A stretch of DNA of 43,493 bases from Opitutus sp. GAS368 (GTDB lineage Bacteria > Verrucomicrobiota > Verrucomicrobiia > Opitutales > Opitutaceae), in the NCBI GenBank assembly GCA_945903545.1, contig CAMDOO010000020.1, positions 1-43,493 of the forward strand, given 5' to 3'. Of this stretch, positions 8,711-17,900 are shown piece after piece. Every line of letters begins with the position of its first letter. Within the stretch, counting starts at the first letter, position 1. The translations under genes and the position numbers were made by a program. Under the pieces are notes generated by a model. That model was not told where the DNA came from and searched no databases. It saw nothing but the letters and a program-made list of their open reading frames with translations.

Positions 8711-8733
8711 GAATGACCCGAATTCTGCAATAC
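8711..8733 (+). promoter_or_regulatory. Candidate AraC operator upstream of the cytochrome/ThuA arm
   Basis: CGAATTCTGCAATAC (8719-8733) is the exact reverse complement of the site at 7506-7520, so both copies face their downstream genes in the same direction. GAATGACCC precedes it at 9-bp spacing. Two further related words, ATTCCGCCA, occur at 8647-8655 and 8692-8700. The rest of the 8504-8886 gap shows no gene and no good sigma-70 pair. Confidence 0.5.
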
Positions 8734-8886
8734 TCGGTCCCGGTGAGCTGCTAGTCTCGAATCCCCTGCTCCGTGATACCCGACCGTGGGCTCACCGCTG
8801 CTCCAGAAACCCCAAGCCAGCCCACCCGCGACCACCGCAGAGCCGGACGCGTATTTTTTCGATTTCTCCCGATCCACTTCCTCAAC

Positions 8887-11800
8887 ATGGCCACCCTCAC
8901 CCGCCATCTTTTCCTCTCCTGCGCCGGTTTCGCCGGACTGATTCTTCCCCTCGCCGTCTCCGGACAACTGGCGGTGCCGCCCTACGTGCCGCCGCCGGCG
9001 GGTTATGTCGGAAACGGTGGCAACAATGGCAATCCCGGCACCCCGAATCCCCCGCAGACCCGCCCGGAGGACTTCGCCCGGCTCGGAGCGGTCAACGCCG
9101 AGCAGGCCGCCGCCGCGCTGGCCGCCATTACGGTGCCCGAGGAATTCGAGGTGAAGGTCTTCGCCACGCCGCCGGTCGTCAATTATCCCGTCGCCGTGGG
9201 CGCCGCCCCCGACGGGACGCTCTACGTGGCCGTGGACGGCAACGGCTCGCTGAGCGCGATGGAGCACATGGGCCGCATCCTGCGCGTGCGCGACACCAAT
9301 GGCGATGGCGTCGCCGACGAGGTGAAGAACTTCGTGCCCGACATCAACTCGCCCCGCGGCGTCCTCTGGAACCACGACCACCTGATCGTCCTCGCGCCCC
9401 CGAATGTCACCGCCTTCTACGATCGTGACGGCGACGGCGTGGCCGAATCCTCGAGGATCCTTGTCACGGGCGTCGGCTTCACCCTGAAGGAAGTCCATGT
9501 CGACCACGGCCAGAACGGCATCGAGGCCGGCATCGACGGCTGGATCTATTTTGCCTGCGGCGACCAAGGCATGCTCGACGCCATCGGGTCCGATGGCCGC
9601 CGCCTCCAGCTCCACGGCGGCGGGGTCGTCCGTTTCCGCCCCGACGGCAGCGGCCTTGAGCTCTGGGCCAATCGCACCCGCAACATCGTTGGCGTGGCCG
9701 TCGGACCGCAGCTCGACGCGTTTGCCCGCGACAACACCAACGATGGCGGCGGTTGGGACGTCCGCTTCCACTATTTCAGCGGCATGACCGACCATGGCTA
9801 TCCGCAGCTCTTCCTCAATTTCCCGGACGAGATCATCAAGCCCATCGACGAGTTCATCGGCGGCTCCGGCGTCGGTGCCACTTGGGTCGACGAGCCTGGC
9901 ATCCCCGCGAAATACAACAACGCCCCCTACACCGCGGACTGGGGCCGCGCCAATGTCTACCGGCATGCGATCACTCCGGACGGCGCGACCTTCAAGGTGA
10001 CCAATGATCCCCTGTTCTCCGTCGTTAAGCCCATGGATCTCGACGGCGATGCGAACAGCAACCTCTACCTCTCCACCTGGGGCCCGGCGCAGTTCAACTG
10101 GATCGGGCCGATGAGCGGCATGGTCTACCGGATTTCACCCAAGGGCTACAAGGCGCCCCCGCTGCCCAATTACGAAACCCTGACCGCCGCCGAGCTGGTC
10201 CAGGAACTGCAGGGCCCGAGCGCGCACCGCCGGCTCGAAGCGCAGCGCGCCCTCCTCCGCCGGCCTGCGGCGCAGGCCGCGGCCGCCCCTCTGCTCGAGG
10301 CGCTCATGGCGGACAAGACCAAGGACACCAGCCTGCGTGTCGCCGGCATCTTCACCTACCGCCAGATGCGCGGCGCCGCCTCGACGCCCGCCCTCAGCCG
10401 ACTGATCGCCGATCCCACCATCGTCGCCTGGGCGCTGCGCGCCCTCGGCGATGACCGGGCCCAGGCCAAGGGCATTCCCGTCGAACTCGTGCAGAGCGCC
10501 CTGAAGTCGAATGATCCCCGCGTCCGCAAGGAGGCGATCATCACCCTCACCCGCGCGGAATCCGCCCAATCGATCCCCGCGATCGCCCCGCTGATGGCCG
10601 ATGCCGATCCGATCGTGTGGCATACCGCGGTCGAGTCGCTCAAGACCTTGAAGGCCGTCGATGTCCCTCTGGCGATCCTCGATTCCCCCGCCTCCTCACT
10701 CGAACTGCGCCGCGGCGCCCTGCAGGTCCTCCAGGTCCAGCACGACCCCAAGGTCGTGTCCGCCCTAGGTACCCGCCTCAACCGGGAAACCAATCCGGAC
10801 AACCGGCTCGCCCTGACCAGCGCCTTGAGCCGCCTCGCCAATGTCGAGGCCCCTTGGAATGGCACGTGGTGGACGCCGCGCCCGACCACCGGCGGACCCT
10901 ACTATCAGTCCGCCCCCTGGGCCCAAACGGCCAGCGTGGTCGCCGCCGTCAATTCTCTCGTCGAAAAGGCCAGCCCCGAGGAAACCGTCAAACTCGGCCT
11001 CGTGCTCCAGCGGCAGGGCGTTCCCGCCGGGGCCGCCGCGGCCAAGTTCGTGGCCTTCGCCGACACGGAGCCCAAGCTGCTGCCCGCCATCGCGAGCTAC
11101 TACGCGACGGCAGATTCCGTTCCGGCCAACGCAATCCCGGTGCTGGTCAAGATGGCGAAGGCCACGACCACGACCGCCGCTGATCGCGGACTGGTGCTCA
11201 ACGCGCTCGTCAAGACCGATAGCAGGGACGCGTGGGACGCCGTGATCCCGGCCCTGCAATCCCTGCAGGCCGCCCCGGCGGCCGGCGGCGGTCGCGGTGG
11301 ACGCGGCGGTGCGGCCGCTGCTCCGGTGGTCGCCCCCGGTGCCGCTCTCAACGCCGCCCAGACGATTGTGGCCACGGCCCTGATCGAAACTCCCAGCGCC
11401 GCCCTGCTGCAGAATGTGGCCACCGCCCGCACAGCCGTCCTGGCCGCGGCCCTGACCCTTCCGGCCAATCAAACCGAGATCAACGCCCAGGTGACAGCCT
11501 TGGCCTCCGCGGAACAGACGCTGGCCAACGCCCGGGCGACCGGCTTTGCGACGATCCAGACGTCCGCCGTGAAACTCACCCCGCTCCAAGTCGCAGCCTA
11601 CACCGCCACCCAGGCGGCCGCCACTCCTCCGGCCGCCGCGGCGGGCGGACGAGGCGGTGGCCGGGGCGGCGCCGGTGGCGCCGCGGCCGCAACTCCCGCG
11701 GACATGGCCCGGGCCGCCGTCCTGAACTCCGCCAAGCTTGATGCCAACTTTCAGGTTTTCGTGGACCAAGCCGCCAAGCTGGACGGCGCCGCCTCCCAGA

Positions 11801-12546
11801 TCGCGGACTCGGTGCTGCTGAACCTGGCCTCCCGGAAGGTCGGGGCGGCCGAGCCCACCACCGCCGCTGCCCGCTCACTCGACGCCGGCTGGAGCGATCC
11901 CCGCCGCCGGGTGCAGATCATGATGGCCGCGGTCAGCGCCCGCGACACGAGCCGCGCCCTCCAATTCGCGCAGGCGACCACCGATGCGGACCCAGGCGTC
12001 TCCCAGATTGCCAAGTATGCATTGCAGCAGCTGAACCTGAACGCGGACACGATTCGCGCCGAGGCGATGCAGCCGAAACTCTCGACCATGGACGTGACTG
12101 CCATCCTCGACGCCGTCGTCACGGCCAAGGGCACCGTCGCCCGCGGCCAGCAGATCGCCAACCAGGTGGGCTGCGCTGCCTGCCATGCCTTCACCACCAG
12201 CGAGGTACCCAAGGGCCCGTTCCTCGGCGCCATTGGCGGCGTCCAGCGTCGCCGCGACATCGCCGAGAACATCCTCCTGCCGAACAAAACCATCGCCCAG
12301 GGCTTTGCCACCAACATCATTGAGCTGAAGAACGGCACGTCATTCACCGGCTTCGTGGTCAATGATGCCGCCGACGCGATCACCGTGAGGAATATCGCCG
12401 CCCAACAGGAACGCATCAACCGGGCGGACATCGCCAAGCGCACGTCCATGGAAACGTCCCTCATGCCCGCCGGCCTCGTCAACGACCTCACGATGACCGA
12501 GTTCGCCTGCCTCCTCGATTATCTCGAAAGTCTCTCCGCGCACTAA
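8887..12546 (+). CDS. Periplasmic propeller-HEAT-cytochrome c oxidoreductase, copy 1
   Basis: This 1219-residue protein has a signal peptide (residues 1-26) and then an N-terminal domain of the Pirellula/Verrucomicrobium 'membrane-bound dehydrogenase' type (about 80-425). That domain resembles sorbosone/glucose-dehydrogenase propellers, with Asp-rich loops 'DTNGDGVADE', 'DRDGDGVAE' and 'DLDGDANSN' that may bind calcium. HEAT-like helices follow (about 430-790), then the Gly-Arg-bounded helical module (about 797-937), more helices, and a C-terminal haem-c domain with CAACH (1096-1100). Met1193 in 'SLMPAGL' is the likely second haem ligand. The start at 8887 gives the signal peptide; the frame itself opens at 8773. 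Substrate oxidation by the propeller with electron transfer to the haem is inferred. It is the first gene of the plus arm, with 47 bases to the next. Confidence 0.9.
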   Translation: MATLTRHLFLSCAGFAGLILPLAVSGQLAVPPYVPPPAGYVGNGGNNGNPGTPNPPQTRPEDFARLGAVNAEQAAAALAAITVPEEFEVKVFATPPVVNYPVAVGAAPDGTLYVAVDGNGSLSAMEHMGRILRVRDTNGDGVADEVKNFVPDINSPRGVLWNHDHLIVLAPPNVTAFYDRDGDGVAESSRILVTGVGFTLKEVHVDHGQNGIEAGIDGWIYFACGDQGMLDAIGSDGRRLQLHGGGVVRFRPDGSGLELWANRTRNIVGVAVGPQLDAFARDNTNDGGGWDVRFHYFSGMTDHGYPQLFLNFPDEIIKPIDEFIGGSGVGATWVDEPGIPAKYNNAPYTADWGRANVYRHAITPDGATFKVTNDPLFSVVKPMDLDGDANSNLYLSTWGPAQFNWIGPMSGMVYRISPKGYKAPPLPNYETLTAAELVQELQGPSAHRRLEAQRALLRRPAAQAAAAPLLEALMADKTKDTSLRVAGIFTYRQMRGAASTPALSRLIADPTIVAWALRALGDDRAQAKGIPVELVQSALKSNDPRVRKEAIITLTRAESAQSIPAIAPLMADADPIVWHTAVESLKTLKAVDVPLAILDSPASSLELRRGALQVLQVQHDPKVVSALGTRLNRETNPDNRLALTSALSRLANVEAPWNGTWWTPRPTTGGPYYQSAPWAQTASVVAAVNSLVEKASPEETVKLGLVLQRQGVPAGAAAAKFVAFADTEPKLLPAIASYYATADSVPANAIPVLVKMAKATTTTAADRGLVLNALVKTDSRDAWDAVIPALQSLQAAPAAGGGRGGRGGAAAAPVVAPGAALNAAQTIVATALIETPSAALLQNVATARTAVLAAALTLPANQTEINAQVTALASAEQTLANARATGFATIQTSAVKLTPLQVAAYTATQAAATPPAAAAGGRGGGRGGAGGAAAATPADMARAAVLNSAKLDANFQVFVDQAAKLDGAASQIADSVLLNLASRKVGAAEPTTAAARSLDAGWSDPRRRVQIMMAAVSARDTSRALQFAQATTDADPGVSQIAKYALQQLNLNADTIRAEAMQPKLSTMDVTAILDAVVTAKGTVARGQQIANQVGCAACHAFTTSEVPKGPFLGAIGGVQRRRDIAENILLPNKTIAQGFATNIIELKNGTSFTGFVVNDAADAITVRNIAAQQERINRADIAKRTSMETSLMPAGLVNDLTMTEFACLLDYLESLSAH

Positions 12547-12593
12547 TCCACCGGGAACCCCTCAGCACCCCAAGCTTCATCGCCCTGTTACCC

Positions 12594-13517
12594 ATGAAAA
12601 CAAAACCGTTGTTCGCCTTCGCCCTGCTCGTCGCCGTCTTGTCCGGCGTCTCCGCCCCGGCCTTCGCCGGCGCCGCCCCAGCTCCTGCCCCGCTCCGCAT
12701 CCTCTTTGTCGCGGGCGGTTGCTGTCATGACTACATCAACCAGCCGGCCATCCTGAAGAAGGCCTTGGAGGAGCGGGCGAACGTGAAGATGGACATCTTC
12801 ACCAGCGCGAACGGCACCAGCCTCACGCACGACATCTTCAACACTGCCGACTGGGCTAAAAACTACGATCTCGTGATCCACGACGAGTGCTCCGCCGGCA
12901 TCACGGACATGACGATCATCGGGAACATCCTCAAGCCCCACATCGATGGATTACCCGCGGTTTTCCTCCACTGCGCCATGCACAGCTATCGCACCGAAGG
13001 CTGGAACACCGGGGGTATGACGCCTTGGTTTGAGCTGACCGGCATGCAATCGACCGGCCACGGCGCCCAGCTCCCCATCGCCCTCAACTTCGTCGATCAG
13101 GAAAGTCCCATCACGAAGGGAATGACGAATTGGACCACGATCGGCGAAGAGCTCTACAACAACTACGCCGGTGGCATTCTGCCCACCGCGCATCCCTTGG
13201 TATACGGCAAGCAGGGAGCCGATGAAACCGTCGTCGCCTGGACCAACATCTACAAGCAGAAGACCCGCGTGTTCGGCACCACCATCGGCCACAACAACGC
13301 GACCGTGGAGGATACCCGCATGCTCGACCTCGTGACCCGCGGCGTGCTCTGGGCCGCCAACAAGCTGAACAGCGATTACCTCAAGCCGGCCCCGGCGGCC
13401 GCGGCCCAGAAAATGTCCCTGATGTCGGCCCCGCCCGCGGCCAGTGAAGCCGTCGAGGTCGAGACCCAGGAGTGCGGCTGCAAGGACGCCGACCTCACGC
13501 TCGCGCTCGCCAACTGA
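12594..13517 (+). CDS. Secreted ThuA-like protein, short form, copy 2
   Basis: This 307-residue paralogue of the protein at 1054-1974 has the same signal peptide, 'VAGGCCHDY', 'DLVIHDECSAG' and 'AVFLHCAMHSYRTEG'. A 32-base stretch of the signal-peptide coding DNA (12639-12670) is identical to 1898-1929 in the other copy, although the mature domains have diverged, which suggests recent duplication or gene conversion. The C-terminus again has a cysteine tail, 'ECGCKDADLTLALAN'. The start follows TTACCC without a Shine-Dalgarno. It lies between cytochrome 1 and the long ThuA gene. It is probably periplasmic; the reaction is unknown. Confidence 0.88.
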   Translation: MKTKPLFAFALLVAVLSGVSAPAFAGAAPAPAPLRILFVAGGCCHDYINQPAILKKALEERANVKMDIFTSANGTSLTHDIFNTADWAKNYDLVIHDECSAGITDMTIIGNILKPHIDGLPAVFLHCAMHSYRTEGWNTGGMTPWFELTGMQSTGHGAQLPIALNFVDQESPITKGMTNWTTIGEELYNNYAGGILPTAHPLVYGKQGADETVVAWTNIYKQKTRVFGTTIGHNNATVEDTRMLDLVTRGVLWAANKLNSDYLKPAPAAAAQKMSLMSAPPAASEAVEVETQECGCKDADLTLALAN

Positions 13518-13536
13518 ACCGCTGAAACGACGGGGA

Positions 13537-13605
13537 ACGAGTGACAGGTGACCAGTGCCCGGACTGCCACTTTCACCGCCTCGTCACTCGTCACCTGTCA
13601 CCCGT
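13537..13605. repeat. Intercistronic inverted repeat made of GTCAC-type words
   Basis: The arm at 13537-13552 (ACGAGTGACAGGTGAC) is complementary to 13590-13605 at 15 of 16 positions. The right side also holds direct repeats of CGTCACTCGTCAC running to 13619. It separates the short and long ThuA genes of the plus arm and has no equivalent in the minus arm. It could act in mRNA processing, or it may be an inserted repeat. Confidence 0.5.
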
Positions 13606-13634
13606 CACTCGTCACTCGTACCCCCTCATTCCCC

Positions 13635-14879
13635 ATGAACCGACTTACCCTCTCTGCCAGCATTGCCCTCCTCGGTCTCTCCAGTGCCCTCACCGCCGCC
13701 GAGCCCAAAAAACTTCTCGTCGTCAGTGCCACGGTCGGCGCCCGCCATGCCTCAATCCCCCATGGGGAGAAAATGCTCCGTGAGCTCGCCGCGAAATCCA
13801 ATGGACAGTTCACCGTGACGATGATGTCGGACGCGGCCGACTATCCCTTTTCCCGCGTCCCGGGCGGTGGCCGCGGAGCCATCCCGGGCTTTGCCGGCCA
13901 GATCCCGACAGCGCGCATGGCGCAGCAGGATGCCCTCTACACCGCGAGCACGTCGATTGCTCCGCTCATGGCGGCAGTGACCACGGCCCGCACCGAGCTT
14001 GCCTCCTCCTCGCTCGCCCGACCTGCCGACATTCAAACCAAGGCTGATACCCTGGCCGCCGCCGAGCTCAGTCTCGCGCTCGCGCGGGCCACTGCTCTGG
14101 TCCAGATCCAAGGCTCGGCCAACCGGCTTTCCCCCGATCAGGTTCAAGGCTTGGCCGTGGCGGCGCCGGCAGCCGGCGGGCGCGGTGCGGCCGCTCCGGC
14201 CGCTCCAGACAACAGCCAGACGCTGGCGAAACTGTTCCAAGAACACCTGAGCACCGCCGCCCTCGCCAAATACGACGGCGTCATCCTCCTCAGTTCCACC
14301 GGGGCGCTGCCCTTTCCAGACCGCGAGGCATTCCTGAAATGGGTCTCCGCCGGTCACGCCGTGGTGGGCATCCACGCGGCGATGGACACCAGCTATAATA
14401 CCCCTGACTCCTACATGGACATGCTCTCGGGCGGGTCACGCTATGCCACCTCCATTGGCGGCAACACCACCGCACGCAAGGTCTACAAGGTGGATGCCAC
14501 CCATCCTGCGACGAAGGACTGGCCCGATGGCCTTGCCGTGACGGATGAGTTTTTCCAATTCACCCGCCGGAACCCGGCCGACCCCAGCACCAACCTCCCC
14601 GGCATCGACCGGAGCAAGGTCCACTCCCTACTCGACGCGGACATTGACGGCCAGCGTCAGCCGGTCGCCTGGACCAAGCTGCAGGGCCGCGGCCGCGTGT
14701 TCTACACCTCCCTGGGTCATCGCGACGACGTGCTGCTGGCCGGCACCCCGGCCATGGATGGCAACGCGAAGATCAATTCCGACGAAGTCTCCACCGCTTA
14801 CCAGCGGCACGTCCTCAACGGGATTCTTTGGTCGCTCGGCCTCGCCCAGGGCAACACCTCGACCGGCAACGCCAAGTGA
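13635..14879 (+). CDS. Secreted ThuA-like protein, long form with inserted helical module, copy 2
   Basis: This 414-residue close paralogue of the protein at 2026-3306 has a signal peptide (residues 1-21), 'EPKKLLVVSATVG', 'TVTMMSDAADYPFSRVPGG', then the inserted module (about residues 73-195: 'AAAELSLALARATAL', 'RLSPDQVQGL', 'AAGGRGAAAP'), then the rest of the ThuA domain ('YDGVILLSSTG', 'GHAVVGIHAAMD', 'FYTSLGHRDD'). The start at 13635 follows CCCC; the frame extends upstream into the GTCAC repeat and that part is rejected. The insertion falls between the first beta strands and the strand carrying 'YDGVI', so it would project from the ThuA core. The operon continues 118 bases on with cytochrome 2. 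The substrate is unknown. Confidence 0.88.
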   Translation: MNRLTLSASIALLGLSSALTAAEPKKLLVVSATVGARHASIPHGEKMLRELAAKSNGQFTVTMMSDAADYPFSRVPGGGRGAIPGFAGQIPTARMAQQDALYTASTSIAPLMAAVTTARTELASSSLARPADIQTKADTLAAAELSLALARATALVQIQGSANRLSPDQVQGLAVAAPAAGGRGAAAPAAPDNSQTLAKLFQEHLSTAALAKYDGVILLSSTGALPFPDREAFLKWVSAGHAVVGIHAAMDTSYNTPDSYMDMLSGGSRYATSIGGNTTARKVYKVDATHPATKDWPDGLAVTDEFFQFTRRNPADPSTNLPGIDRSKVHSLLDADIDGQRQPVAWTKLQGRGRVFYTSLGHRDDVLLAGTPAMDGNAKINSDEVSTAYQRHVLNGILWSLGLAQGNTSTGNAK

Positions 14880-14997
14880 CCTGCTAGGGTCCGATCCTTT
14901 CCTTTCCTTCAATCGCGCCCCGGCGCGATCGGTTCCTTTTTCTGCCGGCGTTACGGCCGGCGCTAGCCTGCTCCATTCAGAAGCTCATCCCCACCCC

Positions 14998-17900
14998 ATG
15001 CACTCAAAACGATTCAACCTCGCGGCCGCCACCCTCCTGCTGACCGCCTCCCTGGGCCAGGCCCAAATCACCGTCACGAGCAAGGATGTCATTTACCTCA
15101 ACGGCGCGGCCACGCCGTCGACCGAGGTACCGCTCGGCACCTATGCCTGGACTCGCACGGCTTCCTTTGAAGGCCAGTACGACCAGATTCCAGAGGCCGG
15201 CCCGCAACCCTCCATCGCCAGTTATGCCACCACGCCCGTGATCACGCCGGCGTACGCCGAGATCGCGATGAACGAACTGACGGTCCCGGATGGGTTCGAA
15301 GCCAAACCGTGGGGCACGCCACCCTTGGTGAATCATCCGACTGCGGTCACCGCCGCGCCGGACGGCACGATCTACGTGGCGGTCGACGGCTCCGGCTCCC
15401 TCGGCGCCAACGCCCATCTCGGACGGATTGTCCGGCTCCGGGACACCAACAAGGACGGTGTGGTCGACGAGGCAAAGCCCTTTGTGCCCGACATCGATTC
15501 GCCGCGCGGAGTGATCTGGGATCACGATCATCTGATCGTCATGGCCCCGCCGAATGTGACCGCGTTCTACGACCGGGACGGCGACGGCATCGCGGAGGAA
15601 AAGAAGGTCCTGATCAGCGGTATGGGCTGGCCCCTGACCATGGCGCTCGCCGACCACTCCATCCAGAACATTGAGGTCGGCATCGACGGCTGGATTTACC
15701 TGGCTGTGGGAGATATCGGCATCTTCAAGGCCACGGGGTCCGACGGCCGCACGCTCCAGATGCGCAGTGGCGGCATCGTCCGCTTCCGCTCCGACGGCAG
15801 CGGCATGGAGATTTTCGCCGGCGCCACGCGCAACAACTACGGCGTGGCCATCAGCCCGTTGCTCGACGTCTTTTCCCGCGACAACACCAATGACGGCGGC
15901 GGCTGGGATGTGCGTCTCCACCACTTTACCGGCATGACCGACCACGGTTATCCGTCGCTCTTCGTCAATTTTTCCGACGAAGTGATCGCGCCGCTGGCCC
16001 AATTCGGCGGCGGTTCGGGCGTCGGTGCGATGTGGCTCGACGAGCCGGGCATCCCGGCGAAGTGGAACGGCCTCACCACGGCGGATTACGGCCAACGGGC
16101 GCTTTTCCACCATGCCTTGGTCCCCAAGGGCGCGACCTTCTCGCTGCCGGGCTATTCGGGTGGCACCACCTCGGCCAATCCCCCGCTCCTCACGCCCGGC
16201 CAGGAAGGTCCTCCGGCCGGCAATGAACCGTTCCTCGAGGCGGTCAATCCGATGGACGCGGACGTCGACGCGAACAGCAACATCTACCTGGTGGCCTGGC
16301 GTGGCGGCGGCTTCCGCTGGACCGGACCCATGTTCGGAATGGTCTACAAGGTTTCGCCGAAGAACTTCACCCCGGCGCCACTGCCGGATTTCAACCGGAT
16401 TTCCGCGGCCGCTCTGATCGAGGTGCTGAACGGACCCAGCCACGTGCGTCGTATCGAGGCGCAACGGGCCATCCTCCGGCGCAAGGCCGAGCTCGGCACC
16501 CAGATCGTCCCGATGCTCCAGGCGCTTGCGGCCGACCGTTCCAAGCCCCTCGCCAACCGCGTCGCGGCCCTGTACACCGACAAGCAGCTCCGCGGTGCCC
16601 AGGCGACCGCGCAAATCGCCCAGCTGGCCAGCGACCCGACGATTGCCGCCCTCGCCATCAAGGCGCTCGGCGACGATCTGACCCAAGCCCGCTCGATTCC
16701 GATTCCCGTCGTCACGGCCGCCCTCCGCTCGAGCGATCCGCGCACCCGCAAGGAGGCGCTGATCACCCTCGCGCGCGCCGATTCGCTCGCCTCGGCCCCG
16801 GCCATCACCGCCTTGCTCGCCGATCCGGATCCCGTCGTCGCCCACACCGCCGTGCAGGCCCTGCGCAGCCTCCGGGCCGTCGACGCCTCGCTCGCGGTCG
16901 TCGATTCCACGACCGCCGTGCCTGCGCTCCGCAAGGGCTCGCTGCAGGTTCTCCAATCAATCCATGAAGCCCGCGTGACGAATGCGCTCATCCAGCGACT
17001 GACGAGCGACCAGACGGTCGAGCGCCAGAATGATCTCGTGGGCACGCTCGCCCGCCTCGCCAACACCGAGGCCCAATGGAACGGCAGCTGGTGGAATACG
17101 CGCCCGAGCACGGTCGGACCGTACTATGCGCCCGCTCCCTGGCCCGAGACCGGCAAGATTCTGACCGCCCTGAATACCGTGCTCAATCGCGCCGGCCCCG
17201 AGCAGACCCTCGCGATTGCCCGCCATTACATCAAACAGGGCGTTTCGCCGGGTGCCGCCGTGACCAAGTTCCTCGCATTTGCGGACGCCGAACCGGCGCT
17301 CCTGCCGCAGATCACCTCTTATTTCGCAGCTGCGGATGAAATCCCGGCCAATGCCATCCCAGTCCTGACCAAGGCGGCAGCCAACGTCACCGTCCCGGCG
17401 AATGTCCGCGCCGACGCCGTGGCGGCACTGGCCAAGACCTCGGATCGCGCCAACTGGGCCGCTCTCATACCCGCCGTGGCCACCATCGGCCAGGCCGGAG
17501 CGCCCGCGGGTGGTCGCGGCGCGGCCGCCGCGGCCGCCCCGGCGGGCATTCCCGGCGCGACACCGATTCAGCAATTGCTGGTGACCGCACTCGAAACCGC
17601 GAGCACGGCCCAGCTCCAGGCTCTCACTGCGGCGCGCACCGCACTTACCCAGGCCTCGTTGACAGCCGACCAAGCCACCGTGGCCGCTCGCGCGGCCAGC
17701 GTGGCCCAAGCGGAGGAAGCGCTGGCCCTCGCCCGCTCCGCCGCCTTCGTCAAGATCCAGACTTCTGTGGCCAAGCTAAACCCGGCCCAAGTCGCGGCAC
17801 TCACCGCGCAGTCTGTGGCCGTGCCCGCACCTGCCGTAGCCGCCGGGCGCGGTGGTGGTGGCCGCGGCGGCGCGGCGGGAGTGCCCCCCGCCGAGCAAGC

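Noticed and set aside
15004-16956. A 650-codon open frame antisense to cytochrome 2
   Set aside because: It lies entirely opposite a gene with clear domains, has Arg/Gly/His-rich low-quality translation and no recognisable motif. It is a by-product of high GC.
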